NCBI GenBank assembly: GCA_029907345.1
Contig: JARYMB010000004.1
Span: 1-64,000 of the forward strand
From: Methanolinea sp.
GTDB lineage: Archaea; Halobacteriota; Methanomicrobia; Methanomicrobiales; Methanospirillaceae
DNA length: 64,000 nucleotides
Direction of reading: 5' to 3'
Numbering within the stretch: position 1 is the stretch's first letter; the number at the start of each line of letters is the position of its first letter. The notes under the pieces are model-generated. The model worked only from the letters and a program-made list of their open reading frames with translations, had not been told where the DNA came from and made no database searches. A program made the position numbers and the translations under genes. Below, one piece after another: positions 1 through 8,240 of the stretch.

Positions 1-800
1 GGCGGGTTCTGGACGATGAGACACTTGGGGTGCCTCTGCATAACAGGTCTTCCCCGCACCGGATCCTGTTCCCGGTAGTGGAGGGCAAATGCCCGTGCAT
101 ACGCTTCCTTGTCCTCCCTTACCTCGGAATAGGAGGGTATCTCGAGCAGCCCGGGATATCGACCCGGCTCAAAACCCGGGGGGGAGACCTTCTCGACGGT
201 CCCGGGGATGGGCGGGGTTTCCCCCATCTCTTTTCCGGAGGCCAGCCTGCGTGCGATTTCCCGCAACTGCTGCTCCCCCATGCCAAAGACGAGGAGCTGC
301 GCCGGGGAATCGGCAAGGACTGACTGGCGGACCCTGTCGGACCAGTAGTCGTAGTGGGCAAAGCGCCGGAGCGATGCCTCGATCCCGCCGAGAACGATGG
401 GTATTTCCGGGAAGAGTGCATGCAGCCTGTCGGAGTAAACGAGTGCCGCCCGGTCAGGGCGGCGGAGTTTCCCGCCCGGGGAGTAAACGTCTTCTGACCG
501 CCTCTTCCGTGCCGGGGTGTAATTGTTCACCATGGAATCGCAGGTCCCGGGTGCCACCGCGAAGAAGAGGCGGGGGGCACCGAGTGCGAGGAAATCGTCT
601 TTGCCCTTCCAGTCCGGCTGGGCGATGATCCCGACGGAGTACCCTTCTTCCCACAGGACGCGGCCGAGGAGGGCTGTGGGAAACGCGGGGTGGTCGACGT
701 AGGCATCCCCGCTCACGATGATGATGTCGAACTGGTCGATGCGGAGCCTTGCTGCCTCCTCCCTGCTCATCGGGAGGACCCGCGGCTGTCTCTTCCTCAT
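1..800 (-). CDS. YgiQ family radical SAM protein, N-terminal part (runs off the window)
   Basis: This frame stays open to the left edge of the window, so only about 266 N-terminal residues are present. It is absent from the ORF track because it has no stop here. Reading the minus strand from ATG at 800 gives VLPMSREEAARL, then VSGDAYVDHPAF, then GYSVGIIAQPDW, which is the conserved opening of the YgiQ/UPF0313 family. The CxxxCxxC cluster motif of the radical SAM core should lie beyond the edge. The start is chosen because it puts the family's LPMSREE motif near residue 10 and lies 4 bp after the stop of the upstream DUF296 gene, suggesting co-transcription. The family's substrate is unknown. 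Confidence 0.85.
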   Translation of the reverse strand, partial: MRKRQPRVLPMSREEAARLRIDQFDIIIVSGDAYVDHPAFPTALLGRVLWEEGYSVGIIAQPDWKGKDDFLALGAPRLFFAVAPGTCDSMVNNYTPARKRRSEDVYSPGGKLRRPDRAALVYSDRLHALFPEIPIVLGGIEASLRRFAHYDYWSDRVRQSVLADSPAQLLVFGMGEQQLREIARRLASGKEMGETPPIPGTVEKVSPPGFEPGRYPGLLEIPSYSEVREDKEAYARAFALHYREQDPVRGRPVMQRHPKCLIVQNP

Positions 801-804
801 CCTT

Positions 805-1251
805 CTAGTCCAGGGAGACGTGGCCGGGGAGGGAGAGACCCGTGAGCGGGTCCGGGAACCTCCCGGTCTCTATCCCCCTGACCTCGAAGATGATTGCTTC
901 GACAACGATGTACACGTCGGCGGCGTCCCTCATGCACCCTGTCAACGCACGGACCCCCCGCCCGGTCGCTGTATGGAGGTGGACATGGGGTTTTCCGTCG
1001 TTCCACGAGATTGTCCCGATCCCAATGATTTCCCACCCGTCCCGGACGTCCTCGCGGTGCGGGACCGGGGGGAGGACCGGTTCCTCCGGCCCGGTGACCA
1101 GGTGTGCCGACCTGACTGCACCGAGTACCTGGATGAAACCGGATCGGATTTTCTTTTCCGCAACGCAGGTCTCGAGTGCCCGGATGAGGTCTTCCCCGTG
1201 GTCGATTCGGAGGACAAAGATCCGGCCGGGACGTCCTTCAATGCACTGCAC
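805..1251 (-). CDS. PPC/DUF296 domain protein
   Basis: This 148-residue protein is a single PPC (PCC, DUF296) domain. Visible features are the opening RIFVLRIDHGEDLIRALE, the core GFIQVLGAVRSA, and the histidine-rich strand GKPHVHLHTA. In archaea and bacteria the domain occurs alone as a small trimeric protein of unknown function; in plants it is joined to AT-hooks. The start is GTG, with GGAGGG seven bases upstream. It lies between the DUF2207 gene and ygiQ on the same strand, with 33 bp and 4 bp spacings, so all may share a transcript. Function cannot be assigned further. Confidence 0.8.
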   Translation of the reverse strand: MQCIEGRPGRIFVLRIDHGEDLIRALETCVAEKKIRSGFIQVLGAVRSAHLVTGPEEPVLPPVPHREDVRDGWEIIGIGTISWNDGKPHVHLHTATGRGVRALTGCMRDAADVYIVVEAIIFEVRGIETGRFPDPLTGLSLPGHVSLD

Positions 1252-1284
1252 GTGACACCCTCCCGGGAGAGGTGCAAAGTTGCA

Positions 1285-3108
1285 TCATCTTCCCCCCACC
1301 CCACCACCGCCGAAACCGCCGCCGCCTCCGAAAGACCCCCCGCCGAAACCGCCGCCGCCTCCTCCCCGGGACGGGGGTGTGAAGGCAAGTACCGGGATAA
1401 AGGCGGCGTTCAGGCCGCTTGCAAGCGGGACGCCTGCTTCCGGCAGGGAGACGTTTAAGTCCCTCATCGCTTTCTCGACCCTGTCCCCGACACCAAGGGC
1501 CGTTCCATACACCAGCCATTCGCCCCACATGGAGATATCTGCCGGCGCATACTGCCGGATGAGGGCAAGATCCGAGAGGAAACGGGCGAACGCATCCCAT
1601 TCCAGTTTCTCCCGGTAACGGTCGTCCTTCCAGTGGCCAAAGAGGGTGGACGGGAAGGCAAGGGCAATTCCTGACTGGACGATCATCGCTCCGAAGAGGA
1701 GAGCTGCAGGCGCGAGGAGGGACGAGAGCTGCGGTGTGACAATCAGGGCCATGACCGAGACGGCACAGAGCGCGATGGCCACGAAGAGGAGGGGAAAGAT
1801 ATGGTCCCTGCCGTCCACGACGTAGCGGGCAACCAGGCGCGGATCGGATTTCCGGGTCACGGAAAGCAGGTCTCTCTGGTACTTCAGGATCATCCGCTCG
1901 GCTGTTGCGTCTCTCCGGGCAAGTGCAACGGTATTCTGGAGAGATTCTGAGTCAACGGTCCCGCCTTCCCCGATTTCCTGGAGGAAATCAAGGACTCTCT
2001 GCTCGTACGGGTCCGTCGCTGTCTTCTGGTTCACCGTGATCCTGACCCCCTTTCCATCGGGCTTTTCCTGGATCGTGATTGCCTTTTTCCGGTGGAGGTC
2101 AAGCAGGGTTGCAAAGTACCCGTCCTGGTCAAATGTCATGGGGTCTCCCTTGAAGAGGAGGTTGACTGCCCATGGTTTCATCGTCGGGTCAGGCGTAAAG
2201 CTCAGGTACTCCGGGACCGTAAATTCTCTCTCCGTCCCGTATTTCCTGTACAAAAAGACGAGGAAGAGTGGCGAAAGGACGATTATCGCAAAGCCGAGGC
2301 CGTACAGCACCCGGGCAAAATAAAGGGGAAAAATATCATAGAAGGGGTTTGCAGCCAGAGTTTTCGCCCTGACACCGTCTACGGGCACCGGGAACCCGGG
2401 CAGGCCATCCTTCTCTGGAGGTGCAAAGAGTGTCTCGATCCCGAGAACCTCGTCTGTTGCAAGGTTCCCTGATATGCTGACCCACTCCCCTTCCCGCGTC
2501 ACGGAAAGCCCGGGGGGATGGGGGAAGACTTCTCCGGCATACCGCGACGGGATGCGAATCTCGAGGTGCCTGTAGGGGATGTGGCGGTCGACGAGGCGGA
2601 GGTTGAGGTGCGCGTCTTTTGCGTCATATTCGATGGGGGGATGGAGGATATACGTGAAGGAGACGGTGTAGGTTCCGGCTGGGAAATACCCGGGGTTGTA
2701 GATACCGACCTCGTTCCTCTCGGCCCTGTCCTCGATGAATCTTACGTACGCAGGGTTGTCGTCCCGGTAGAGGGTCACTTTCCCGGACGATTCCCGGATG
2801 TACCCCACTGTTCCCGGCGGGATTTCCATGTCCACGATCTGGATGAAAGGTGACTGCAATGGTTGCGCGGAGAGGGGGTCCTGCCAGTAGCGGTAGAGCA
2901 TCCTGTAGGTGCCGCTGCTCCTGACCTCGTAGGTATACACCTCCTCGAACGTGCCGTTCTCATGGAGAGTTGCCCTGTAGTCCGCGATGACAAGGTCCCC
3001 CTCGAGGAGGGCCGGGACAAAAAATGCGATGACTATTGCCACTGCCCCGATGGCAAGGGCAACTGCAACGAGGAGGAGGAGGTCCCTTCTCTCGCCGGTA
3101 AGTGCCAT
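1285..3108 (-). CDS. DUF2207 family membrane protein with Gly-rich tail
   Basis: This 607-residue membrane protein has an N-terminal transmembrane segment (about 10-35), a large outer beta-rich domain (about 40-260), a second membrane segment near 270-295 (YGLGFAIIVLSPLFLVFLY), a cytoplasmic part, and a hydrophobic pair around 430-485. It ends in a long glycine-rich tail (GGGGGGFGGGSFGGGGG), as is common in DUF2207 proteins. The gene starts 2 bp after the stop of lemA. LemA-DUF2207 pairs recur in bacteria and archaea, and I infer that the two act together at the membrane. The biochemical role is not known. Confidence 0.85.
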   Translation of the reverse strand: MALTGERRDLLLLVAVALAIGAVAIVIAFFVPALLEGDLVIADYRATLHENGTFEEVYTYEVRSSGTYRMLYRYWQDPLSAQPLQSPFIQIVDMEIPPGTVGYIRESSGKVTLYRDDNPAYVRFIEDRAERNEVGIYNPGYFPAGTYTVSFTYILHPPIEYDAKDAHLNLRLVDRHIPYRHLEIRIPSRYAGEVFPHPPGLSVTREGEWVSISGNLATDEVLGIETLFAPPEKDGLPGFPVPVDGVRAKTLAANPFYDIFPLYFARVLYGLGFAIIVLSPLFLVFLYRKYGTEREFTVPEYLSFTPDPTMKPWAVNLLFKGDPMTFDQDGYFATLLDLHRKKAITIQEKPDGKGVRITVNQKTATDPYEQRVLDFLQEIGEGGTVDSESLQNTVALARRDATAERMILKYQRDLLSVTRKSDPRLVARYVVDGRDHIFPLLFVAIALCAVSVMALIVTPQLSSLLAPAALLFGAMIVQSGIALAFPSTLFGHWKDDRYREKLEWDAFARFLSDLALIRQYAPADISMWGEWLVYGTALGVGDRVEKAMRDLNVSLPEAGVPLASGLNAAFIPVLAFTPPSRGGGGGGFGGGSFGGGGGFGGGGVGGR

Positions 3109-3110
3109 GG

Positions 3111-3683
3111 TCAGAACGCAATCCTGGGTGGTGTCTGGATTGCCTCTTCGAACTCAAGGTACTGGAGCTTGGAAAGGCCGAGGATCCTGGCGATGATATT
3201 TGACGGGATCACGTCGCAGAGAGTGTTGTATTGCTGGGAGATGTTGTTATAGGTATACCTCTGGCGGGCAATCTCGTCCTCGACTCCCCTGACCGAGTCC
3301 ATCAGGGTCATGACGGTGCTGTTGGTCTTGAGGTCCGGGTAGTTTTCTGCCACGGCAAAGAGCCGGCCGAGAAGAGAACGGGACTCCCTCTCGATCTGGT
3401 TGAGGTCTCCTGGTCCGGCCGAGCCGACGCTTGCCCGCATCGCCGTCACCTTTTCGAATGTCTCGCGCTCGAACGCGGCATAGCTCTTGACTGCCCCGAG
3501 GAGCTGCTCGATCATGTCGAGGCGTTTCTTCATCGCGACACGGATCTGGCCAAGTGTCGCTTCGGAGGAGTTCTTGAGGCTGAAGAACCGGTTATAGATA
3601 CCCACGAAGTAGAGCACCAGTCCCACCGCGATGATGATGAGGATACCGATGATTATCCAGGGTACGAGGTCACCAAGTGCCAT
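3111..3683 (-). CDS. lemA: LemA family protein
   Basis: This 190-residue protein has one N-terminal membrane helix (about 8-30, WIIIGILIIIAVGLVLYFVG) followed by a mostly helical domain. The helical part contains FFSLKNSSEATLGQIRVAMKKR and the central AVAENYPDLKTNS. The ENYPxLK stretch is the LemA hallmark. The protein is probably anchored in the membrane with a helical bundle on one side. The first gene of a likely operon with the DUF2207 gene (2-bp gap). Family function is unclear; I infer a shared membrane or envelope role with DUF2207. Confidence 0.9.
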   Translation of the reverse strand: MALGDLVPWIIIGILIIIAVGLVLYFVGIYNRFFSLKNSSEATLGQIRVAMKKRLDMIEQLLGAVKSYAAFERETFEKVTAMRASVGSAGPGDLNQIERESRSLLGRLFAVAENYPDLKTNSTVMTLMDSVRGVEDEIARQRYTYNNISQQYNTLCDVIPSNIIARILGLSKLQYLEFEEAIQTPPRIAF

Positions 3684-3852
3684 ATCTCATCTATTATCCC
3701 GGGGTATCATTAAGTTCCCCACGATCGCAGCCGCCCGGTATCTTTCTGGATGCAGAGAGAATGCTCACGCAGGGAAAGAAGATGGCAATATGCAGGTATT
3801 ATACCAAAAAAAGGCCTCCCTGCTGATGGATATCAAAACGGATGGAAGAGAA

Positions 3853-4815
3853 TTACGAGGGTACGATCCTCCCGACGACCCGGAGCTTTCCCCCTTCGAG
3901 ATGGTGGATGAGGACTGCCGCACCCGGGGGATACACGAGGTCTCTTTCCGACCGGAAAGTCACCTCAGGTTTCCTCCAGTCCCCGCTGTTGTTCACGTAG
4001 GCGACCCTTGCCGGGATAAACTGCATCCAGTGACCCAAATAGACGACCATCTGTTCCCTGAGCGGCCCCGGCCAGTAACGGACGAGTTCTGCCCGCCCGT
4101 TCAGGATGCCGGAAACGGTGAGGGAGGGATTGCTGGAGAGGACAAAACCCCGGTCGATATCCCCGGCTTCCACTCCCTTGAGGGCAAGGCCCACCCTGTC
4201 CCCTGCGGTCGCTTCTGCCACGTCCTCGTCATGCTTCTGGATCGAGCGGACGTGGGCAACCCTGCTCGTCGGAAAGACCCGGAGTTCGTCGTGGACCCTG
4301 ACCGTACCTTCGGCTACTCCCCCGAGGACGACAGTCCCGACACCCTTGACGGGGAAGTGGTGGTCGACAGGGACCGAACCGTACTTGAGGCCTTTCCCGC
4401 GGGCCGGCTGCTCCCCTGCATGGTCAAGGAACATCTCCCGGAGGTGGTTGTGGTCGTCGGGCTCAAGCGTGTAGTTCTCAACGACCGTCCCCTTCACGAG
4501 CGGGAGAACCTGGTCGGGGGAGAGGTAATTCCGGAGCACAAGGACCCCTTTCTCCACCCCCGCTGCATCGAGCATGAGGACACACTCCCCGAATGCCGGG
4601 TTTATCTCGTCAACGACCAGGAGGGCCATATCAGCCATGGACACGGCGAAAAAGAGAGAGGAAATCTTCTCTGGGTACCGGCCCGGCTCGATATAGGTGA
4701 CAGTTGTCCGGTCCCTCTTCTGGTTATAGAAGGTGATGTCCGAGACGGTTCCCTTCTTTCCGAGGTGACCGGCATACCCTTCCGGGCCGATGACCGCGAC
4801 GGTGAGGTTGGGCAT
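3853..4815 (-). CDS. Degenerate EF-Tu/SelB-like translation factor paralogue
   Basis: This 320-residue protein has the layout of a translational GTPase: a G-like domain (1-115), a beta-barrel domain 2 (about 140-225, with GSVPVDHHFPVKGVGTVVLG) and domain 3 (about 230-320). Domain 2 matches EF-Tu/SelB proteins well. The G motifs are eroded: the P-loop reads GPEGYAGHLGKKGT instead of GHVDHGKT, the DxxG region reads YIEPGRYPEK, and NKxD is missing (VLRNYLSPDQ). It probably cannot hydrolyse GTP in the normal way. Related proteins in methanogens are annotated as EF-Tu/IF-2 family or SelB-related. A TATA-like CTTAAAAGG about 28 bp upstream suggests a near-leaderless transcript. Confidence 0.75.
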   Translation of the reverse strand: MPNLTVAVIGPEGYAGHLGKKGTVSDITFYNQKRDRTTVTYIEPGRYPEKISSLFFAVSMADMALLVVDEINPAFGECVLMLDAAGVEKGVLVLRNYLSPDQVLPLVKGTVVENYTLEPDDHNHLREMFLDHAGEQPARGKGLKYGSVPVDHHFPVKGVGTVVLGGVAEGTVRVHDELRVFPTSRVAHVRSIQKHDEDVAEATAGDRVGLALKGVEAGDIDRGFVLSSNPSLTVSGILNGRAELVRYWPGPLREQMVVYLGHWMQFIPARVAYVNNSGDWRKPEVTFRSERDLVYPPGAAVLIHHLEGGKLRVVGRIVPS

Positions 4816-4842
4816 GTGTGGTAGTGTAATGAGCGTTAAAAC

Positions 4843-4851
4843 CTTTTAAGT
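4843..4851 (-). promoter_or_regulatory. TATA-like box for the EF-Tu/SelB-like gene
   Basis: On the minus strand the sequence CTTAAAAGG lies about 28 bp before the ATG at 4815. That is the usual archaeal TATA spacing for a transcript starting only a few bases before the start codon. Confidence 0.45.
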
Positions 4852-4982
4852 TTGTATATCTCAATGAAAAAACTACATATATTCCCAGACATAATGAAAA
4901 ACGTGGCATAATAATTGAAGGGGAGAGAAGGATACCAGCGGATTTTAAGAAAATAATTCAGGTTTTTCTGTTTCTTTTCGGG

Positions 4983-5882
4983 TTGGTTATTTTATTCTAT
5001 TTGATTATTTCATCGGGGATTATAAACAACCTCGAGGTTTTTTTCATTTTGAATTTTGGTTATTTTTTTCTGGCGATTTTCTTTTCAATAACTAATATTA
5101 TACTAAAAATCTACAGGTGGTATTATCTATCGGAACTTTTTCAAAAATCAATCTCATGGCAGGATGCCTCCATTATAACCCTTTCAAGTTTTTTTTATGC
5201 GAATATTACCCCTGGGAAAATTGGCGATTTGTTCAAGGCATATTACATGAGGGCAAAATACGGCCTTAATCTCCTGAATGGTATATCAATGATCTTCTTT
5301 GAGAGACTATTTGAGATTATTATTCTTTTTTTCTGTGCCCTTCTGATTGTATCGAGAGAGATCGATAATTCCACAATTATTATACTTCAATTCACAGCCG
5401 TTCTGATCATACTACTGATTGTCTTTTATTATAAATCTGAGTGGATAGTAAACGTTTTATCAAAAATTCTTGTAAAAATTACAGATAATGATAGGTTTAA
5501 CATTTCATTCTCACTTCAGAAGATATCTCCTTGTCATGTTGCTATCGTATTTCTCATAACGTTCCTTTCCCTTATCTGTGAATTTGTCCGTCTATGGTTA
5601 GTGGTTGCTGCATTTGGTTTTATTATTAATCCATGGGACATTGCTATCATCTTCAGCATCTCAATAATATTTGGCCTTATCTCCCAAATTCCCCTCGGCA
5701 TCGGGGTCATGGAAGGCTCCCTGAGTTTTTTATTGGAACGATTAGGAATTCCGATTCAATATTCCGTTCCTATTGTATTAATCGACAGAATGATTTCTAT
5801 GTATCTTGTTCTTGTGGTGGGGTTCATTGTATCTCATTTATCATGGAATGAATTAAGAAAATTGAAACCGGAGTCCCCATGA
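4983..5882 (+). CDS. Flippase-like / LPG-synthase transmembrane domain protein (UPF0104)
   Basis: This is a hydrophobic protein of 299 residues from the called TTG. It has about seven to eight membrane segments and family signatures: FYANITPGKIGDLFKAYYMR near 70-90 (the NxTPGKxGD-type motif) and SQIPLGIGVMEGSL near 235. The family (PF03706) includes the membrane part of lysylphosphatidylglycerol synthases and AglD-like proteins often found beside GT2 enzymes. The start is doubtful. The frame stays open upstream to about 4840 and would add KKIIQVFLFLFGL, part of the first membrane helix, but offers no ATG, GTG or TTG there. The 3' end overlaps the GT2 gene by 4 bp, so the two are translationally coupled. 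Confidence 0.75.
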   Translation: MVILFYLIISSGIINNLEVFFILNFGYFFLAIFFSITNIILKIYRWYYLSELFQKSISWQDASIITLSSFFYANITPGKIGDLFKAYYMRAKYGLNLLNGISMIFFERLFEIIILFFCALLIVSREIDNSTIIILQFTAVLIILLIVFYYKSEWIVNVLSKILVKITDNDRFNISFSLQKISPCHVAIVFLITFLSLICEFVRLWLVVAAFGFIINPWDIAIIFSISIIFGLISQIPLGIGVMEGSLSFLLERLGIPIQYSVPIVLIDRMISMYLVLVVGFIVSHLSWNELRKLKPESP

Positions 5883-6610
5883 TCTCGTTGATAATCCCAC
5901 TTTTTAATGAGGAGGATAATATACATCTCTACCGGGAGGAATTGTTTCCCGTTGTAAAAAAAATTTCTGAAAAATACAATCTTGGATTTGAATACATATT
6001 CGTTGATGATGGGAGTTCTGATAATACACGGGGAATTCTGGAAAACGTTTCTTACGATTTGGAGCATTGGAAATTAATTTCCCATGACAGAAACAGGGGA
6101 TTGGGTGCAGCGATCAAGACAGGGATTGAAAATTCGAGTGGTGATTGCATCATCTGTTTGGATGCTGACCTTACTTTCCGACCGGAAAATATCGAAGATT
6201 TACTATTAAAATTTTTCAAAACGAATGCAGATTGTATATCGGGTTCACCCTACCTTGAAAAAGAGCATATCATGGATGTTGAACCCCACCGGCTTTTTTT
6301 AAGCAAGTCAATAAATCTCATTTATCGTATTCTCCTTGGAAAAAGGATTACCTCTATCAGCCCGATTTTTCGTCTTTATAAAAAATCCGTTTTCAGAGAT
6401 ATGGAATTAAAAAGTAACAATTTTGAGATTAATGCTGAAATTCTCTCAAAACTCATTATCAATGGAAAAACAGTTGAAGAAATTCCCGTTCCCCTTTATA
6501 AAAGGAGGTACGGCTACTCCAAAATAAATGTGAAAAAAGAGATTATCAACAATATCATTTTAATTGGTAAAATAGTGAAAGTGAAATATTTCCATGGGTC
6601 ATGGTCATAA
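5879..6610 (+). CDS. Family 2 glycosyltransferase (dolichol-phosphate sugar transferase type)
   Basis: This 243-residue GT-A fold enzyme shows the standard family 2 motifs: SLIIPLFNEEDNI at the N terminus, YIFVDDGSSDNT around 40-50, RGLGAAIKTGIENSSGD, and CLDADLTFRPENI (the DXD-type metal site) around 95. No membrane segment is evident. By family it would transfer a sugar from a nucleotide sugar to a polyprenyl or dolichyl phosphate. The gene begins inside the stop of the upstream flippase-like gene (ATGA), as in known flippase/GT2 pairs. It lies in the AT-rich island, and the convergent GT39-like gene could use the lipid-linked sugar it makes. Confidence 0.85.
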   Translation: MISLIIPLFNEEDNIHLYREELFPVVKKISEKYNLGFEYIFVDDGSSDNTRGILENVSYDLEHWKLISHDRNRGLGAAIKTGIENSSGDCIICLDADLTFRPENIEDLLLKFFKTNADCISGSPYLEKEHIMDVEPHRLFLSKSINLIYRILLGKRITSISPIFRLYKKSVFRDMELKSNNFEINAEILSKLIINGKTVEEIPVPLYKRRYGYSKINVKKEIINNIILIGKIVKVKYFHGSWS

Positions 6611-6618
6611 TCTTCCCT

Positions 6619-8130
6619 TTAACCTACCTGGAACAGGTATATCCCGGTGTATTCTCCTATGAAACGACTATTTTGTTCCAGCCATTCGATGCTCGCACCC
6701 GATGGTTCTGATGCAGAAATATCGCGGGTTAATATGAAATAAATTCTTTTTCCCTGATAATCCCGGACTGCTTCTTCCAATTCCCTGATATTGGACGCCC
6801 CGATTTGCGTTGTATTATCCATCAATGGATCGTAATAATAGTTAAATGGATAATGTAAATATGCAGGCATGAGGACCACTACATCTCCATCATTTGTGTA
6901 ATTTTCAAATTCATGTGAAAAATCCCGCCAATTTTCTTTTGTATAGACTGTGTAGGTGGTTACCAGGAGAGGGACATGTAATAAGGCTATTCCAATAATC
7001 AGAATGAGAACTACCATCCTCTTCTTAAAAATATGGCAGAAGATTCGTGTCGAATATGCAATTCCCAAAAACAGGAAAGGTATCATGATATAAAAAAATC
7101 TTAACTCAAAGGGCATCTTAAAAGAAATGAAATAACTCATGAGAAAGATAGTCACAATTCCAAACAGTAAGAAGATCCCTTTTTTCCTCTCTTCATAGAG
7201 GCACCAGATAATTCCGATAATGAAGAGTATTGACAGGATTCCAACAAGAAGGAGATCACCCCCCAATAACGCGGGTATGGCATAAATAAGGACTATAATC
7301 CCACTAAGTCCATAGGTTGGACTTACAGCAGTCCTCTTTAAAAATAAGTCGAATGTGACAATTATCAAGGGAAGTGTAATAACAATGAAAGAGACCAAAA
7401 AAATTCCCAAGTTTTTCATATATTCTTTCTTTTTCTCCTTATCGAATATGATGAAGAATGAGCCGAAGAAAAGGAGGATACCAGGGATTAGTGCCGTGTA
7501 AAAATGGGTCCATAATGCCAGTCCTGAAAAAACACCGCAGAGAACCCAATGAGACACCTGGTTACGTGTAAGTCCCATGAAAAAGAGGAGGATAGCAAGG
7601 GATGCAAATAAGAGGGCCAGCGTATATGCCCTTGCTTCCTGGGAGTAGTACAGTAAAAAGATTGAAAATGTTGCCAGTGTGGCACATATTATACCTGAAT
7701 TCTTATCCTTGAATTCTTTTCCCAACAGGAAAAAAACGGGTATCAGGAGAGTCCCGGCAAGCGCAGGGATGGTTCTCAGGATTGCCTCTGAATTCCCGAA
7801 GTGGAGCATGAGAGACTCGATGAGATAGAAAAGGGGAGGATTGAACTCAGCCCCTGTTTCAAGAGACCCCCAAAGTTCAGAATAGGGGAGAGAGGCAAAG
7901 TGGTAAGTCATTGCTTCATCAAGCCAGAGGGAATTGAAACTAATATTATAGAATCTCAATAAAAAACCGGTAAATGTAAGAATAACTATGATTTGAACGT
8001 ATCTGTCTTTTAACAGGGAGGAGACGATGCTCTGAGTGGACCATGCGAAAGAATCCAACGAGGATGTATTCAAATCGCATGGATCTCTTGTCTTTTTTTC
8101 AAATCCTGAACTTTCCCTTCTTTTTGCCAT
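6619..8130 (-). CDS. GT39-like (PMT/ArnT-type) membrane glycosyltransferase
   Basis: This 503-residue polytopic membrane protein has about ten or more membrane segments. The first outer loop carries SLWLDEAMTYHFAS and GAEFNPPLFYLIESL, the LDEA and NPPL motifs of the GT39/ArnT/glycosyltransferase 83 superfamily that hold the catalytic Asp. A C-terminal soluble part (about 400-503) follows the last helix. By family it uses lipid-linked sugars to glycosylate proteins or lipids on the outer face. It is convergent with the GT2 gene (8 bp between stops). A TATA-like TTTATAGAAT lies 22-32 bp upstream of the ATG. Confidence 0.85.
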   Translation of the reverse strand: MAKRRESSGFEKKTRDPCDLNTSSLDSFAWSTQSIVSSLLKDRYVQIIVILTFTGFLLRFYNISFNSLWLDEAMTYHFASLPYSELWGSLETGAEFNPPLFYLIESLMLHFGNSEAILRTIPALAGTLLIPVFFLLGKEFKDKNSGIICATLATFSIFLLYYSQEARAYTLALLFASLAILLFFMGLTRNQVSHWVLCGVFSGLALWTHFYTALIPGILLFFGSFFIIFDKEKKKEYMKNLGIFLVSFIVITLPLIIVTFDLFLKRTAVSPTYGLSGIIVLIYAIPALLGGDLLLVGILSILFIIGIIWCLYEERKKGIFLLFGIVTIFLMSYFISFKMPFELRFFYIMIPFLFLGIAYSTRIFCHIFKKRMVVLILIIGIALLHVPLLVTTYTVYTKENWRDFSHEFENYTNDGDVVVLMPAYLHYPFNYYYDPLMDNTTQIGASNIRELEEAVRDYQGKRIYFILTRDISASEPSGASIEWLEQNSRFIGEYTGIYLFQVG

Positions 8131-8151
8131 TACATGCTATAATGAATCGGA

Positions 8152-8162
8152 TTCTATAAAGA
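8152..8162 (-). promoter_or_regulatory. TATA-like box for the GT39-like gene
   Basis: The minus strand reads ATATCTTTATAGAATC about 22-35 bp upstream of the ATG at 8130. The spacing fits a leaderless archaeal transcript. Confidence 0.5.
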
Positions 8163-8240
8163 TATCCAATTTTTTATTCTCCCTGCAACTTGGAGGGACA
8201 ATCTTTGGAGGCCGCATAGACTTGGTTAAACAGGATAATT

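Larger units (their letters stand above)
4855..8240. other. AT-rich glycan/lipid-glycosylation island
   Basis: The base composition changes sharply here. Genes before 4815 and after 8500 are GC-rich, while this stretch is full of A/T runs and uses A/T-ending codons (many TTT, ATT, AAA). It holds three genes: a flippase-like membrane protein, a GT2 and a GT39-like glycosyltransferase. The right edge coincides with copy 1 of the dispersed structured element. I infer acquisition by lateral transfer; no integrase or transposase is visible. Confidence 0.7.

Noticed and set aside
3631-4824. 397-codon plus-strand ORF
   Set aside because: It is antisense to the EF-Tu/SelB-like gene, whose domain 2 motifs are clear; the plus translation has no recognisable domain.
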